Shown: positions 41,190 to 50,259, counted from the first letter of the stretch. The stretch: DNA of 64,000 bases from Peptococcaceae bacterium (GCA_023512435.1 JAILZP010000003.1:62001-126000); one strand, 5' to 3'. The notes: generated by a model from the sequence alone, not told the origin. Numbers and translations: made by a program.

Positions 41190-41951
41190 TTGCTGGAAAA
41201 AAGCATTTTCCCTTTGGGTGACAGGGCCTGCCTGGTGACTTTCAGGCCGGAGATTTCTCCGGCCGTTCAAAGAAAGGTTTCCTCGCTGGAAAAACGCCTG
41301 AAAGAAAAGGGGATGGCCGGCATCGTTGAAACGGTGCCGGCTTACTGCAGCCTGGCGGTATACTATGATCCCTTATCTTTGTCGTATGACGAGATGCTTT
41401 TTTTATTGGAAAAAATCCTGGAGGACGATGAAGGTGTGGCTCCGACGGAGGATGATCATGTCAGGGTGGTGGAGATACCAACTTTGTACGGGAATGATTG
41501 CGGGCCGGATTTGATTGATGTGGCCCGGCATTGCGGCCTGACGCCCGAAGAGGTGATCGAGCGCCACAGATCGAGGGACTACCTTGTTTACTTTATCGGA
41601 TTTACCCCGGGATTTCCCTACCTGGGGGGGATGGATAAGAGGCTTAAGACACCCCGGCTGGAAGATCCCAGACTGAACATTCCCGCCGGGTCGGTGGGGA
41701 TAGCCGGGGAACAGACCGGCATCTACCCGGTGGACAGCCCGGGAGGATGGCGGATTATCGGGCGGACCCCGGTTCCTCTTTATCAGCCGGTGAAAAACCC
41801 CCCGACCCTGTTGGAAGCTGGCGACTATGTCCGGTTTGTCCAGGTGGAAAGGGAAGTATACCACCGCCTGGAAGAGGAAGTGCGCAGGGGTTCCTGGAAG
41901 CCCCGGGTGGAGTTGCGGCGCCGTGTGGAGGTGGAAACGACCCTTGCGTAG
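41190..41951 (+). CDS. pxpB: 5-oxoprolinase subunit B (KipI family)
   Basis: A 253-residue KipI-type protein: G-D-R-A-C-L-V-T-F, Y-G-N-D-C-G-P-D-L, and F-I-G-F-T-P-G-F-P-Y-L-G-G-M with R-I-I-G-R-T-P. The family forms the ATP-dependent 5-oxoprolinase with PxpA and PxpC; KipI of Bacillus also inhibits a kinase. The start is TTG at 41190 with GGAGG 8 nt upstream. The end overlaps pxpC. Confidence 0.92.
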   Translation: MLEKSIFPLGDRACLVTFRPEISPAVQRKVSSLEKRLKEKGMAGIVETVPAYCSLAVYYDPLSLSYDEMLFLLEKILEDDEGVAPTEDDHVRVVEIPTLYGNDCGPDLIDVARHCGLTPEEVIERHRSRDYLVYFIGFTPGFPYLGGMDKRLKTPRLEDPRLNIPAGSVGIAGEQTGIYPVDSPGGWRIIGRTPVPLYQPVKNPPTLLEAGDYVRFVQVEREVYHRLEEEVRRGSWKPRVELRRRVEVETTLA

Positions 41952-42897
41952 TCCGCTATTGCGAATAGTTCAGGGCGGGCTGCTTACCACCGTCCAGGAT
42001 AAAGGCCGTTACGGCTACCAAAGGTACGGGGTGCCGGTAAGCGGGGCCATGGATTCATGGTCCTTGAAGGTGGCCAATATATTAATCGGCAACGGGGAAT
42101 CCTGTGCAGGCCTGGAAATCACCGTCCTGGGGCCGAGGATCGAGTTTTGCCGCGATACGTTCGTCTCCATATGCGGCGGCGACCTGAGCCCGCTTTTGGA
42201 CGGCGAGCCGATGCCCATGTGGCAGGGTTTGAAGGTCAGGCGCGGGCAATTGCTGTCCTTTGGCGGAAGGGTGTCCGGTTGCCGGGCATACCTTGCCGTG
42301 GCAGGAGGTATAGATGTGCCGGAAGTGATGGGCAGCAGGTCCACTTTTTTGCGCGGCGCCACGGGGGGCTTTGGCGGAAGGGCGCTGAAAGACGGGGATG
42401 TTCTGTACGGAGGCGAAACTCAGGCCGCAGCCAGGCTATTGAAATTGAACCCGGACTTCCGGCCTGACCTGGATCGAAAGGAATGGGAGCTAAGGGTAAT
42501 CATGGGGCCGCAAGATCATTATTTTACCGGGGAGGCCCTGGAAGTTTTTTTAAGCGAGCACTTTACCGTCTCCCTCAATTCGGACCGCATGGGGATAAGG
42601 TTGGAAGGCAGGGTGCTGGAATATAAAGACGGCGCAGATATTCTTTCAGAGGCCGTGGCTTTTGGGTCCGTTCAGGTACCGGCCCACGGCCGGCCCATTG
42701 TATTAATGGCCGAAAGTCAAACAACCGGAGGATATGCAAAAATAGCCAATGTAGTTACGGTGGATCATTCCTTTGCCGCCCAGTGCATGCCGGGCGACAA
42801 AATCCGTTTCAGTTCCGTCACTTTGGAATTTGCCCACCGGCTGGTGCATGAAAGAGAAACAGGTTTGAGAAGGGGCTTGGTTATTGTTGATCATTAA
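41944..42897 (+). CDS. pxpC: 5-oxoprolinase subunit C (KipA family)
   Basis: A 317-residue KipA-type protein: V-Q-D-K-G-R-Y-G-Y-Q-R-Y-G-V-P-V-S-G-A-M-D near the start, S-D-R-M-G-I-R-L-E-G and A-E-S-Q-T-T-G-G-Y at the C-terminal end. TTG at 41944 gives the family's normal start (R-I-V-Q-G-G-L-L-T-T) and overlaps the pxpB stop by 8 nt. Last gene of the operon. Confidence 0.92.
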   Translation: MRSPLLRIVQGGLLTTVQDKGRYGYQRYGVPVSGAMDSWSLKVANILIGNGESCAGLEITVLGPRIEFCRDTFVSICGGDLSPLLDGEPMPMWQGLKVRRGQLLSFGGRVSGCRAYLAVAGGIDVPEVMGSRSTFLRGATGGFGGRALKDGDVLYGGETQAAARLLKLNPDFRPDLDRKEWELRVIMGPQDHYFTGEALEVFLSEHFTVSLNSDRMGIRLEGRVLEYKDGADILSEAVAFGSVQVPAHGRPIVLMAESQTTGGYAKIANVVTVDHSFAAQCMPGDKIRFSSVTLEFAHRLVHERETGLRRGLVIVDH

Positions 42898-43026
42898 AAA
42901 AAAATTAAAACCACGGGGGAAACAGAGAGCAGAGGCAATAACCGGGGACGGTTCCCTGACTCCGGAATAATCAACGGTTTCTTTATGGTATTGGCCTTTT
43001 GGGTCATCCGTTCCGGCCAAGTAAAC

Positions 43027-43052
43027 AAGCGCACCACAAAAGTGATGCGCTT
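43027..43052. terminator. hairpin between convergent units
   Basis: AAGCGCA and TGCGCTT enclose a 12-nt loop and are followed by CTGCTGTTTT on the plus strand. The gap 42898-43060 also holds a GGGGACGGTTCCC string but no gene. Confidence 0.6.
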
Positions 43053-43060
43053 CTGCTGTT

Positions 43061-44191
43061 TTAAAGGTTTGCCGAAATTGCTTGCTTTTGCTCCTCCGCC
43101 AGTTCCAGGATGCGGGCCAGGGTTTTTTCCCGGCGGGCGTTGATTTCGTCAAAGTTCATGTACGGCACGTAGAAGGTCTCCATGCGGTCGTGTTCGGCCT
43201 TGGCCCTGGCGATGAAATCCACGGCCAGCTCCATGCTGCGGCGGTACATCTCCCGGGCGGCGGTCTTTTCGGCCAGGTACTGGCTGTTCAGCGCCGGGTT
43301 CACGAACTGCATGGTGTCGATGACCCGGTCCCCCTCCCGGGGCTTGTAGAAGTGGGGCTCCACCGAGTTGATCACCGCCGTGTCCAGGGCCGGGATGACC
43401 AGGTGGTCTATGTTGTCCGGGGAGAGGGCGCAGTGGTAGGCCTCCACGTTGAACCCGCGCATCATGGCGGCGTCCATGAGCCTGCCGACCAGGGTGGTCT
43501 TGCCGGTGCCGTCATCCCCGCTGATGATGTATCTTTTGCCCAGGCGGTCCACCACGGTGTCCAGGTGGCTCACCGGGCCGTCCGGGGTGATGGCCGTGAT
43601 GAAGAGATGCCTGGCCCGGGGCTTGCCGGTCTGCCGGTCCCTGCCCTCGAAAATCTCGTGGGTCAGTTCCAGGCACAGTTTGTCCAGGGATCCCACGTCC
43701 AGGGCGCCGGTGTCCCGGTAGTAAGACTCCACCTGGTCCAGGAATATCTTGGCGCTGGCCAGGTAGCCGTATGCCCGGCGGAAAAGCCTGCCCACCTCCC
43801 GGTTGGCCTCCAGGATCTCCTGCTTTTTGCCCGCGATGCCCCTGGCGTTCCAGTGGTCCCCCAGGTGGATGATCTCGTCCACCGCCCCGGGGTTCTTGGG
43901 ATCCACAATGTGGGGGGCCGTGCCGTCGAGAAGCGCCACCCTGACGGCCGGTATCACCACGCCGTCCAGGGACCCGTTGTCCGAGGAGCAGCAGTGAAAT
44001 TCCACGTCGTATCCCCTCTCCAGCATGGCCTCTCCTATTTTCCTCATGAAGGTGGATTTGCCCACTCCCGGCCCGCCCTTGATCACGAAGATCCTGGAGG
44101 CGTCGGGCTCGATGATGTAGTCGTAGAAGGAATAGAAGCCCTTGCTGGTGTTGCCGCCGGGAAAGACCTTTTTGAGCCTGCCGATGCCCAT
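43061..44191 (-). CDS. PRK06851-type protein with two P-loop NTPase domains
   Basis: A 376-residue protein with two ATPase halves. The first P-loop is G-G-P-G-V-G-K-S-T near residue 40; the second is S-G-D-D-G-T-G-K-T-T near 225. Each half is followed by a similar Y-x-C/H-C-x-S-x-D-x-x-x segment and a V-I-P-A hydrophobic strand, so the protein looks like an internal duplication. The family is found in spore-forming Firmicutes and its function is not established. The ATG has AAGGAGG upstream. It stands alone on the minus strand, divergent from the B12 operon. Confidence 0.8.
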   Translation of the reverse strand: MGIGRLKKVFPGGNTSKGFYSFYDYIIEPDASRIFVIKGGPGVGKSTFMRKIGEAMLERGYDVEFHCCSSDNGSLDGVVIPAVRVALLDGTAPHIVDPKNPGAVDEIIHLGDHWNARGIAGKKQEILEANREVGRLFRRAYGYLASAKIFLDQVESYYRDTGALDVGSLDKLCLELTHEIFEGRDRQTGKPRARHLFITAITPDGPVSHLDTVVDRLGKRYIISGDDGTGKTTLVGRLMDAAMMRGFNVEAYHCALSPDNIDHLVIPALDTAVINSVEPHFYKPREGDRVIDTMQFVNPALNSQYLAEKTAAREMYRRSMELAVDFIARAKAEHDRMETFYVPYMNFDEINARREKTLARILELAEEQKQAISANL

Positions 44192-44464
44192 TGTACCTTA
44201 ACCTCCTTTTGGGGATTTGAAAAAACGGCCCGTCAAAGGCTGCCCAGGGGTTTATCAACGGTGCCGCCCCCGGGTCAATACACTAATATATGCCGGGCCG
44301 CCGCGATGTGACATCCTCTGCAGGAAGATCATAGACACCACGGCGGGTCGATTGCGGTGGACAGCGATCCGGGCAGGAAAAGCGCCCTCACCGACGCCCT
44401 TCCGGCCGGGCTGATCCCCGGTAGCCCCCGGCGGCGGGCGGCCGGGACCGGGTGCTGGCAGGTA

Positions 44465-44493
44465 TTGACATGATGTGGGCCCAGTGTTATTAT
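44465..44493 (+). promoter_or_regulatory. sigma-A promoter of the B12 operon
   Basis: TTGACA, a 17-nt spacer and TATTAT lie 19 nt before the first riboswitch. The rest of the 44192-44464 gap shows no gene. Confidence 0.8.
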
Positions 44494-44511
44494 GGGTTAA
44501 AATTGAAAATT

Positions 44512-44684
44512 CGGGACAAGTGATTCTACTTGTTAAAGTAGAACTTAAAAGGGAAGCCGGTGCGATTCCGGCGCGGTCCCGCCACTGTGAAGGGGAGCCC
44601 TTCTGCATGACGCCACTGGGGAGGCACATGCCGGGAAGGCGCAGAAGGGGCAATGAACCTGAGCCAGGAGACCTGCTTGTTCCG
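44512..44684 (+). ncRNA. cobalamin riboswitch 1
   Basis: A B12-box RNA. It has the G-C-C-G-G-T-G-C-G-A helix, the GCCACTGTGAAGGGG core and the GAGCCAGGAGACCTGC stretch. CGGGACAAG at the 5' end pairs with CTTGTTCCG at the 3' end (one G-U) as P1. It binds a cobalamin and lowers downstream expression. Confidence 0.93.
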
Positions 44685-44765
44685 GTCCTTACGGGCGTGC
44701 CCACGACGGATGGGAAAGAGGTCCCGGGCTTGATTCATATTCCGGGAAGCAAAGCCGGGTTTTAT

Positions 44766-44798
44766 CCCCCTGCGGACATGGGTGCGGGGGGTTTTTAA
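44766..44798 (+). terminator. terminator of riboswitch 1
   Basis: CCCCC-T-GC pairs with GC-G-GGGGG, followed by TTTTTAATTT. It is the likely expression platform of the first riboswitch. Confidence 0.8.
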
Positions 44799-44828
44799 TT
44801 TACGGGCCGGCCCGGACAATTTAATATT

Positions 44829-45000
44829 TATAAAACGGGTGCCTTATTTCAGGACGGGCTTAAAAGGGAAGCCGGTGCGATTCCGGCGCGGTCCCGCCAC
44901 TGTGAAGGGTAGAAGTCCCGCACTTTGTCACTGGACGACATTTCCGGGAAGACGCGGGGTGCTTCGATGATCCTGAGCCAGGAGACCTGCCCGTTTTATA
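44829..45000 (+). ncRNA. cobalamin riboswitch 2 (tandem copy)
   Basis: A second complete B12-box RNA. The core AAAAGGGAAGCCGGTGCG and GCCACTGTGAAGGG are nearly identical to copy 1, and GAGCCAGGAGACCTGC recurs exactly. P1 is a perfect 11-bp helix of TATAAAACGGG and its complement. The peripheral P-loop region differs from copy 1, so the pair is diverged and not a recent exact duplication. Confidence 0.93.
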
Positions 45001-45070
45001 CGAACCATTACCTACGGGCGATAGGGAGGGTTGATGTTTGTGTTGTTTGCACCCAGCTGCAAGGGATAGA

Positions 45071-45103
45071 ACCCCCGGCCTCCCGCAGGCCGGGGGTCTT
45101 TAG
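45071..45103 (+). terminator. terminator of riboswitch 2
   Basis: ACCCCCGGCCT and AGGCCGGGGGT form a perfect 11-bp stem with a 5-nt loop, followed by CTTTAGT. It lies just before the CbiZ gene. Confidence 0.85.
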
Positions 45104-45134
45104 TCGGCAATTTTATATGCGGGAGGAAGGTGCT

Positions 45135-45851
45135 TTGCCGGACAAACTTCTGGTTTTTGGAGGGCAGGTTCCCATCCACGGAATAAGATGCTGTGTCTAC
45201 CGCCATTCGACGTTTGCCGTTTCGTCGGAGAGGCCGCTCAACGTGGTCAGTTCCGCCGTGTTGGGAGGGAATTTGAGGGAGGCCGAACACATAATCAATC
45301 ACTCCGTGGACGAGGGATACAACGGCAGCGATCCAGAGGAGGATCTCAAGCAGGTGGCGCTGCGTCTGGGTTTAAGGGGCAACGTTGTAGGAATGATGAC
45401 GGCTGTACGCGTTAAGCACACCGTGTTAAGACAGGGGAGGCAAAAAGACCTTTTGGTGGCCGCCTTTTGTACGGTGGGCACCGGCAACCCGGGGGTGGCA
45501 GGGTTGCCGGCCGGGAAGGTGCAGCAACGGTACAAGCCGGGCACCATCAACATTATTTTGCTGATTGACGGGAATTTGACCGGCGCCGCCATGGTGAACG
45601 CCGTGATAACGGCCACCGAAGCAAAAACCAGGGCTTTGTTCAAGGCAAGAATCAGCCTGCCAGGAGGTGAGCCGGTTACAGGCACCACCACTGACGCCAT
45701 TGTTGTGGCCTGCACGGGCAGGGGGGATCCCCTGCGCTACGCCGGGACGGCCACAAGCCTTGGGTATTTGATAGGAAAAACCGTTTACAGTGCTGTTTTG
45801 CGCGGAATCGAGGGGTATTTGTCAAGGCATGGCGGCGGGGGACAGGGGTGA
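45135..45851 (+). CDS. cbiZ: adenosylcobinamide amidohydrolase CbiZ
   Basis: A 238-residue CbiZ-family protein. Visible features are S-S-A-V-L-G-G-N, V-G-M-M-T-A-V, F-C-T-V-G-T-G-N-P, I-N-I-I-L-L-I-D-G-N-L-T and the C-terminal G-T-T-T-D-A-I-V-V-A. CbiZ removes the lower-ligand loop of imported corrinoids so that the cell can rebuild its own cobamide. TTG at 45135 is preferred, with GGGAGGAAGG upstream; the ATG at 45117 precedes that site. It is the first gene after the tandem riboswitches, placing salvage and remodelling at the head of a B12 uptake operon. Confidence 0.88.
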   Translation: MPDKLLVFGGQVPIHGIRCCVYRHSTFAVSSERPLNVVSSAVLGGNLREAEHIINHSVDEGYNGSDPEEDLKQVALRLGLRGNVVGMMTAVRVKHTVLRQGRQKDLLVAAFCTVGTGNPGVAGLPAGKVQQRYKPGTINIILLIDGNLTGAAMVNAVITATEAKTRALFKARISLPGGEPVTGTTTDAIVVACTGRGDPLRYAGTATSLGYLIGKTVYSAVLRGIEGYLSRHGGGGQG

Positions 45852-45936
45852 AGGGCCATCGCTGTCCATCCAATCAATTCGCCACACGCGCAGGATGCTT
45901 CAGGGCGGGCATGGATCCAAAAACGCCGGGATCGAG

Positions 45937-48516
45937 GTGTTTAAACTTAAAATGGGCAGACATGGAATTAATTTTCGCTATCTGGCGATTATGCTGGCAT
46001 TATGCCTTCTCACCGGACTGGCGGCTCCGTTCGGACTGTCCGGCGGGGCTGCGGCCGCGGATCAAACGCCGGCGTATTCAGCCGCAGAGATGGCCGGCAA
46101 AGCCGTTGACTTTATCAAGCAGAAGTACAGGGCCGGGGAGAAAGCGGACGGTTACGCCGTCTTCGTGCTGACCCTGGCCGGCGAGGACCTGTCGGCGCCG
46201 GAATGGGTCTATGGCGGCAAGACCCTGAAGGATTCGGTGCTGGATTCCGTTTATGCAACATTAAGCGATCCGTCTTCCGCCGGGACGAAGGACGTAGCCC
46301 TCCAACTGCTGGCGGCAAGCCGGTGGGCCGGCGGGGATCAGGCCGACCAGCTGGCGGCCATCCTGGCGGGGCGGCAGAAGGATAACGGCGCCTTTGACGA
46401 CAACGTCTATGTTGATATGCCGGCCTATGAGGCGCTGGGCAGGGCCGGGCGGATCAGCGTGATCAACGCCGTATACGCCCGGGGCTATATTCTGGGCAGC
46501 CAGTGCAACACGGCCGGGGACAATTACGGATCCTGGGGCGGCACATGGGCCGGGGTGTTTTACCCTGACTTTATGACCACGGCCCAGGCTGTCCGGGCGC
46601 TCACGTACCTGCCCGGAGCCGGCGGCGATGAGGCTGTCCAGGCGGCCGTGGCCAAGGGCCTTGCCTACCTGAAAGGCTTGCAGCAGGCGGACGGCGGCGT
46701 CTATTCCGCCTGGGACGACCCGGCCGTGGACAACTCCGAGTTAATCCGCACCCTGAACAGGCTGGGTGTGGATCCCGCTTCCGCCGCCTGGAAAAACTCC
46801 GCGGGCCTGACCCCGGCGGACTACCTGCTTAACAAGAGCATGAACCAGGACGGGAGTTTCGGTTCTGTCGGAAACGTCTTCTGCGCCGCCGAGGTGCTGG
46901 ACGCGCTTCTGACGGTGAACGGGCAGGGCGGCCCCGGTGGAGGCGGCCAGCCGCCGGCGGAGGAAGACCGGTGCAGTGTCGGCGTGGCGGTGGTCGGCCA
47001 AAGCGGGGATCTGCTTTTCGGTCCGGACAGCGTCACGGTGAGCAAGTCAGGCAGGTGGGGACTCACGGCCCTGGGGGCGCTCCACGCCACGGGACTGCCG
47101 TACGAGGAGGACGGCGGTTTTGTCAGGAGCATAGCCGGGCAGGCCAACAGGGGGATGAACGGCTGGATGTACAAGGTTAACGATACGGTGCCCGCGGTGG
47201 CGGCGTCGTCCAAACCGGTGGGCGGGGGAGACCGGGTGATCTGGTGGTACAGCAAGGATATGAATTTCTCAGGCCCCACCTGGGACAGCCTTCTTAAGCC
47301 GAATGTTTCCGTTCAGCCGGATCCGCAGACGCCGGCCGGCCCCAAGGAGCAGATCGGGCTGCTCCCCGCCGCCCTGCGGGCTTCGGACGGTGCCCTGGCG
47401 GAGCTGGAAAAAATCGTCCGGCTTAGCCCCAATGAAATGGAAGCAATGTTGGGCACCCCGGATGAACAGTCCGGGGCCGTGGCCGTGGCCGTGGCAGGCA
47501 GCTTACGGCCTCCGGACCTGGCCGCCATTGCCGCTTTGAAAAAGGAGCTGGACCAAAATGCGGTGGACCTGGTTAAAAAGGTGGCGGCCGGTTCGGGGGG
47601 CGCTCTCACGGACGCGGGGGCCGAGGTTGCCCTGGTCATTCCGGCCGGGGCGCTTGGCCGTGACGTGGAAATAACCGTTAAAGAGACGGCTGCCGGCAGC
47701 GGCGCCGGGACCACGGCACCGCCCGGTTTCCGCCTGGTGTCCGCCGTGTACGACTTTGGGCCGGACGGGACTTCTTTTGCCCTGCCGGCTACCCTGATCA
47801 TAAAGGTGGCCGTCCCGCCCCTGGTCAGGCCGGAAAATCTGGCCCTGGCCCGGTACGATAAACCCACCGGCAAGTGGATGACCATCCCGGCGGTGGTGGA
47901 TGCGGACAGGGGATTGATCCTGGCCATGGTCCGGCACTTCAGCCATTACGCAGTATTCGCCGGGGAGCCTGTGAAACCCTTTGCCGACGTTACCGCTGAT
48001 TCTTTCGGCTGGGCGAAGGAACCCGTGGAGAAGCTGGCCGGGGCCGGGATTGTCGCCGGAGTGGACGGAACGCATTTTGAGCCGGCCCGGGCGGTGACCA
48101 GGGCGGAATTCGCCGCGTTGCTGGTCAGGGCGCTGGGCCTGCAGGCGCAGCCCGGCGCCGCCCCTCCCTTCAACGATGTACGCCCCGGCGACTGGCATTC
48201 CGGGGCGGTTAGCGCGGCCCACGCCGCCGGGCTGATCGCGGGCTGCGGTGACGGCACTTTCCGCCCGGACAGCGCCGTCACCAGGGAGGAAGCGGCGGTT
48301 ATGCTGGCAAGGGCCATGAAACTTCAAGTCGCGGAACAGAAACTGCCTTTCGCCGACGGGGACAGGGTTGCCTCCTGGGCCAGGGCCGGCGTTGCGGCCG
48401 TGGCGGCCCAGGGACTGATCAGGGGTTTCCCGGACGGCTCCTTCCGGCCGGATGCCGCGGCCAGCCGGGCCCAGTGCGCGGTGACGGTTTACCGGATGCT
48501 GGCAGGCGAGAATTAA
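45937..48516 (+). CDS. SLH-anchored transcobalamin/intrinsic factor-like surface protein
   Basis: About 859 residues. A signal peptide (hydrophobic A-I-M-L-A-L-C-L-L, cleavage near A-A-A-A) precedes an alpha/alpha-barrel domain of prenyltransferase/terpenoid-cyclase-like repeats (about 45-335, with L-K-G-L-Q-Q-A-D-G-G-V and D-Y-L-L-N-K-S-M-N-Q-D-G-S-F). A DUF4430 domain follows (about 345-445, with G-W-M-Y-K-V-N and V-I-W-W-Y-S), then a linker with a ZU5-like beta segment (V-I-P-A-G-A-L), and three SLH domains from about 680. Helical barrel plus DUF4430 is the order of animal intrinsic factor and transcobalamin, where B12 lies between the two. SLH domains bind cell-wall polymer. The gene is B12-riboswitch controlled beside an ECF transporter, so it probably captures cobalamin at the surface. 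The start (GTG 45937 or ATG 45952) is uncertain. Confidence 0.85.
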   Translation: MFKLKMGRHGINFRYLAIMLALCLLTGLAAPFGLSGGAAAADQTPAYSAAEMAGKAVDFIKQKYRAGEKADGYAVFVLTLAGEDLSAPEWVYGGKTLKDSVLDSVYATLSDPSSAGTKDVALQLLAASRWAGGDQADQLAAILAGRQKDNGAFDDNVYVDMPAYEALGRAGRISVINAVYARGYILGSQCNTAGDNYGSWGGTWAGVFYPDFMTTAQAVRALTYLPGAGGDEAVQAAVAKGLAYLKGLQQADGGVYSAWDDPAVDNSELIRTLNRLGVDPASAAWKNSAGLTPADYLLNKSMNQDGSFGSVGNVFCAAEVLDALLTVNGQGGPGGGGQPPAEEDRCSVGVAVVGQSGDLLFGPDSVTVSKSGRWGLTALGALHATGLPYEEDGGFVRSIAGQANRGMNGWMYKVNDTVPAVAASSKPVGGGDRVIWWYSKDMNFSGPTWDSLLKPNVSVQPDPQTPAGPKEQIGLLPAALRASDGALAELEKIVRLSPNEMEAMLGTPDEQSGAVAVAVAGSLRPPDLAAIAALKKELDQNAVDLVKKVAAGSGGALTDAGAEVALVIPAGALGRDVEITVKETAAGSGAGTTAPPGFRLVSAVYDFGPDGTSFALPATLIIKVAVPPLVRPENLALARYDKPTGKWMTIPAVVDADRGLILAMVRHFSHYAVFAGEPVKPFADVTADSFGWAKEPVEKLAGAGIVAGVDGTHFEPARAVTRAEFAALLVRALGLQAQPGAAPPFNDVRPGDWHSGAVSAAHAAGLIAGCGDGTFRPDSAVTREEAAVMLARAMKLQVAEQKLPFADGDRVASWARAGVAAVAAQGLIRGFPDGSFRPDAAASRAQCAVTVYRMLAGEN

Positions 48517-48583
48517 AGGGCGGCCCGCGCTGCCGGAAAAAGGCGCGTGTTTCCCGGTTGCCCCCGGGCGGGGAGTGAGCTTT

Positions 48584-49306
48584 TTGAAGAGGAAATTAAT
48601 CTATGTTGTGTTGTTTTTGATAGTGACAGCCAGCATAATGGGACCGGCCATTTACGCCGGTAGAATGTCCGGCCTGAAACAGGCGGCGGATCGTCCGGCG
48701 GGCGGCGAAGCGGCCGGCCCGGCGGCAGGGGGGCGGGCATCCACTTACAGTGCGGCCGAAAACGGAGTCACGCCTGACCGGTCCGCCGCGCCGCGGGCGG
48801 ATCACAGCCCTTCGGCCGGGAACACGGCCGGCCGGAGGGATGACCCGGCCGGCGCCGCCGGACAGGGCGGCGTCCAGCCGGCACGGGGGCCGGCGGCCGG
48901 ACCGCCCGGCGGCGCGGAGGAGGGCGGGTGCACAGTCGGCATCGCCGTGGTGGGCATGAACGGAGAGCTGCTGTACGGGCCGGGGAACGTTGCCCTGGCC
49001 GGGAAGAACACGTGGGGAGTCACGGCGCTGGGCGCGCTGGACGCCACCGGCCTGCCCTATACCGTGTCCGCCCGCTGGCCGGGGTTTGTCGAGGCCGTTG
49101 CCGGACAGCGCAACAAGGGGCAGGCGGGGTGGATGTTCAAGGTGAACAATGAAGTCCCGCTGGTTGCCGCCGGTCAAAAAACGGTTAATCCCGGGGACAA
49201 AGTGATCTGGTGGTACAGTAAAAGCATGGGTGACTCCGTGCCGGACTGGGACGGCCTGGTCGGGCAAAGAGGAGGAGTCAACAGCGCTGACGGCGGCAGC
49301 CGGTAG
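48584..49306 (+). CDS. membrane-tethered DUF4430 protein
   Basis: About 240 residues. An N-terminal hydrophobic helix (Y-V-V-L-F-L-I-V-T-A-S-I) is followed by about 80 residues of Gly/Ala/Pro/Arg-rich linker and one DUF4430 domain (G-I-A-V-V-G-M-N-G-E-L-L-Y to V-I-W-W-Y-S-K-S-M), closely similar to the domain in the upstream gene. The helical barrel is missing. It may sit on the membrane and pass cobalamin from the surface protein to the ECF transporter. TTG at 48584 has GGGGAG upstream; GTG at 48575 lies too near. Confidence 0.8.
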   Translation: MKRKLIYVVLFLIVTASIMGPAIYAGRMSGLKQAADRPAGGEAAGPAAGGRASTYSAAENGVTPDRSAAPRADHSPSAGNTAGRRDDPAGAAGQGGVQPARGPAAGPPGGAEEGGCTVGIAVVGMNGELLYGPGNVALAGKNTWGVTALGALDATGLPYTVSARWPGFVEAVAGQRNKGQAGWMFKVNNEVPLVAAGQKTVNPGDKVIWWYSKSMGDSVPDWDGLVGQRGGVNSADGGSR

Positions 49307-49329
49307 CTGTTTTCAGGAGGTGGCGGCCG

Positions 49330-50259
49330 TTGCCGGATAAGCTTTTTTACCGGGAAAAGGGGTTGTTCCTGCAGAGCCTGCATCCCCTGGCGGCTTTTGT
49401 ATACCTGGGCACGCTGCTGGTGCTGGCGCTGGCCTTTGCCAACCCGCTTTATTTGCTTGGGATCCTGCTGGTTGTGGCGCTGGCCGTCCGGGAGGCGGAC
49501 GGCCTGGAGGCGTGGGAAGGTTACCTGAAAATCGCCCTGTTCATGATGGTGCCGGTCATGATCATCAACCCGCTGGTGGTTCACGCCGGAAAAACCGTTC
49601 TCTGGGAAGGTCCCCGTATTCCGGTTTTCGGCCGGCTGACCGTCTCCCTGGAGGCCGTTTGCTACGGGGCCGCCATGAGCGTCAGGCTGCTGGACATAAT
49701 CAGCGTGTTCTGCCTTTACAACCTGATTGTGCACCCGGATAGGGCCTTAAACCTCTTTTCCCGCTTTGCCGGCAGGTCCGTGCTGGTGGTGTCCCTGGCC
49801 GCCAGGATGTTTCCGGTCATGGTCAGGGAACTGGAGAGAATCCGGGGCGTGCAGCAGATGCGCGGGGTCGATTTCAACAGCGGATCGGCCCGGGAGAGGA
49901 TCAAAAAATACTCCTCTTTAATCAACATACTGCTTTTATCCTCCCTGGAGGGCTCCCTGGAGATCGCCGAGTCCATGCAGGCAAGGGCCTACGGCAGCGG
50001 TCCCCGCACCTGCTACAGCCGGAACCCGTGGCGGCCGCGGGATGCGCTGTGCCTTTCGGCCAGCGCCTGCGCGCTTGTTGCGGGCATTTGGGGACTGCTG
50101 AACGGTTTCGGCGGCTACACTTTTTACCCGCAGCTGGACTGTTTGATCAGCGGCCCGGGAACAGTGGCGGTGCTGCTGATTGTGCTTTTCAGTTTATCCG
50201 TTCCGGTGATGGCCGGTTGGGGGTGGCGGCGCTGTCATTATTTAAAATCGAAAATTTGA
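49330..50259 (+). CDS. ecfT: ECF transporter T component
   Basis: A 309-residue EcfT with hydrophobic helices at both ends and a long cytoplasmic coupling region. Its two coupling motifs are M-R-G-V-D and A-R-A-Y-G-S-G. It joins the ATPases to the substrate-binding S protein. The start is TTG at 49330 with GGAGGTGG upstream. It overlaps the next gene by 37 nt. The gene neighbours point to cobalamin as substrate. Confidence 0.9.
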   Translation: MPDKLFYREKGLFLQSLHPLAAFVYLGTLLVLALAFANPLYLLGILLVVALAVREADGLEAWEGYLKIALFMMVPVMIINPLVVHAGKTVLWEGPRIPVFGRLTVSLEAVCYGAAMSVRLLDIISVFCLYNLIVHPDRALNLFSRFAGRSVLVVSLAARMFPVMVRELERIRGVQQMRGVDFNSGSARERIKKYSSLINILLLSSLEGSLEIAESMQARAYGSGPRTCYSRNPWRPRDALCLSASACALVAGIWGLLNGFGGYTFYPQLDCLISGPGTVAVLLIVLFSLSVPVMAGWGWRRCHYLKSKI

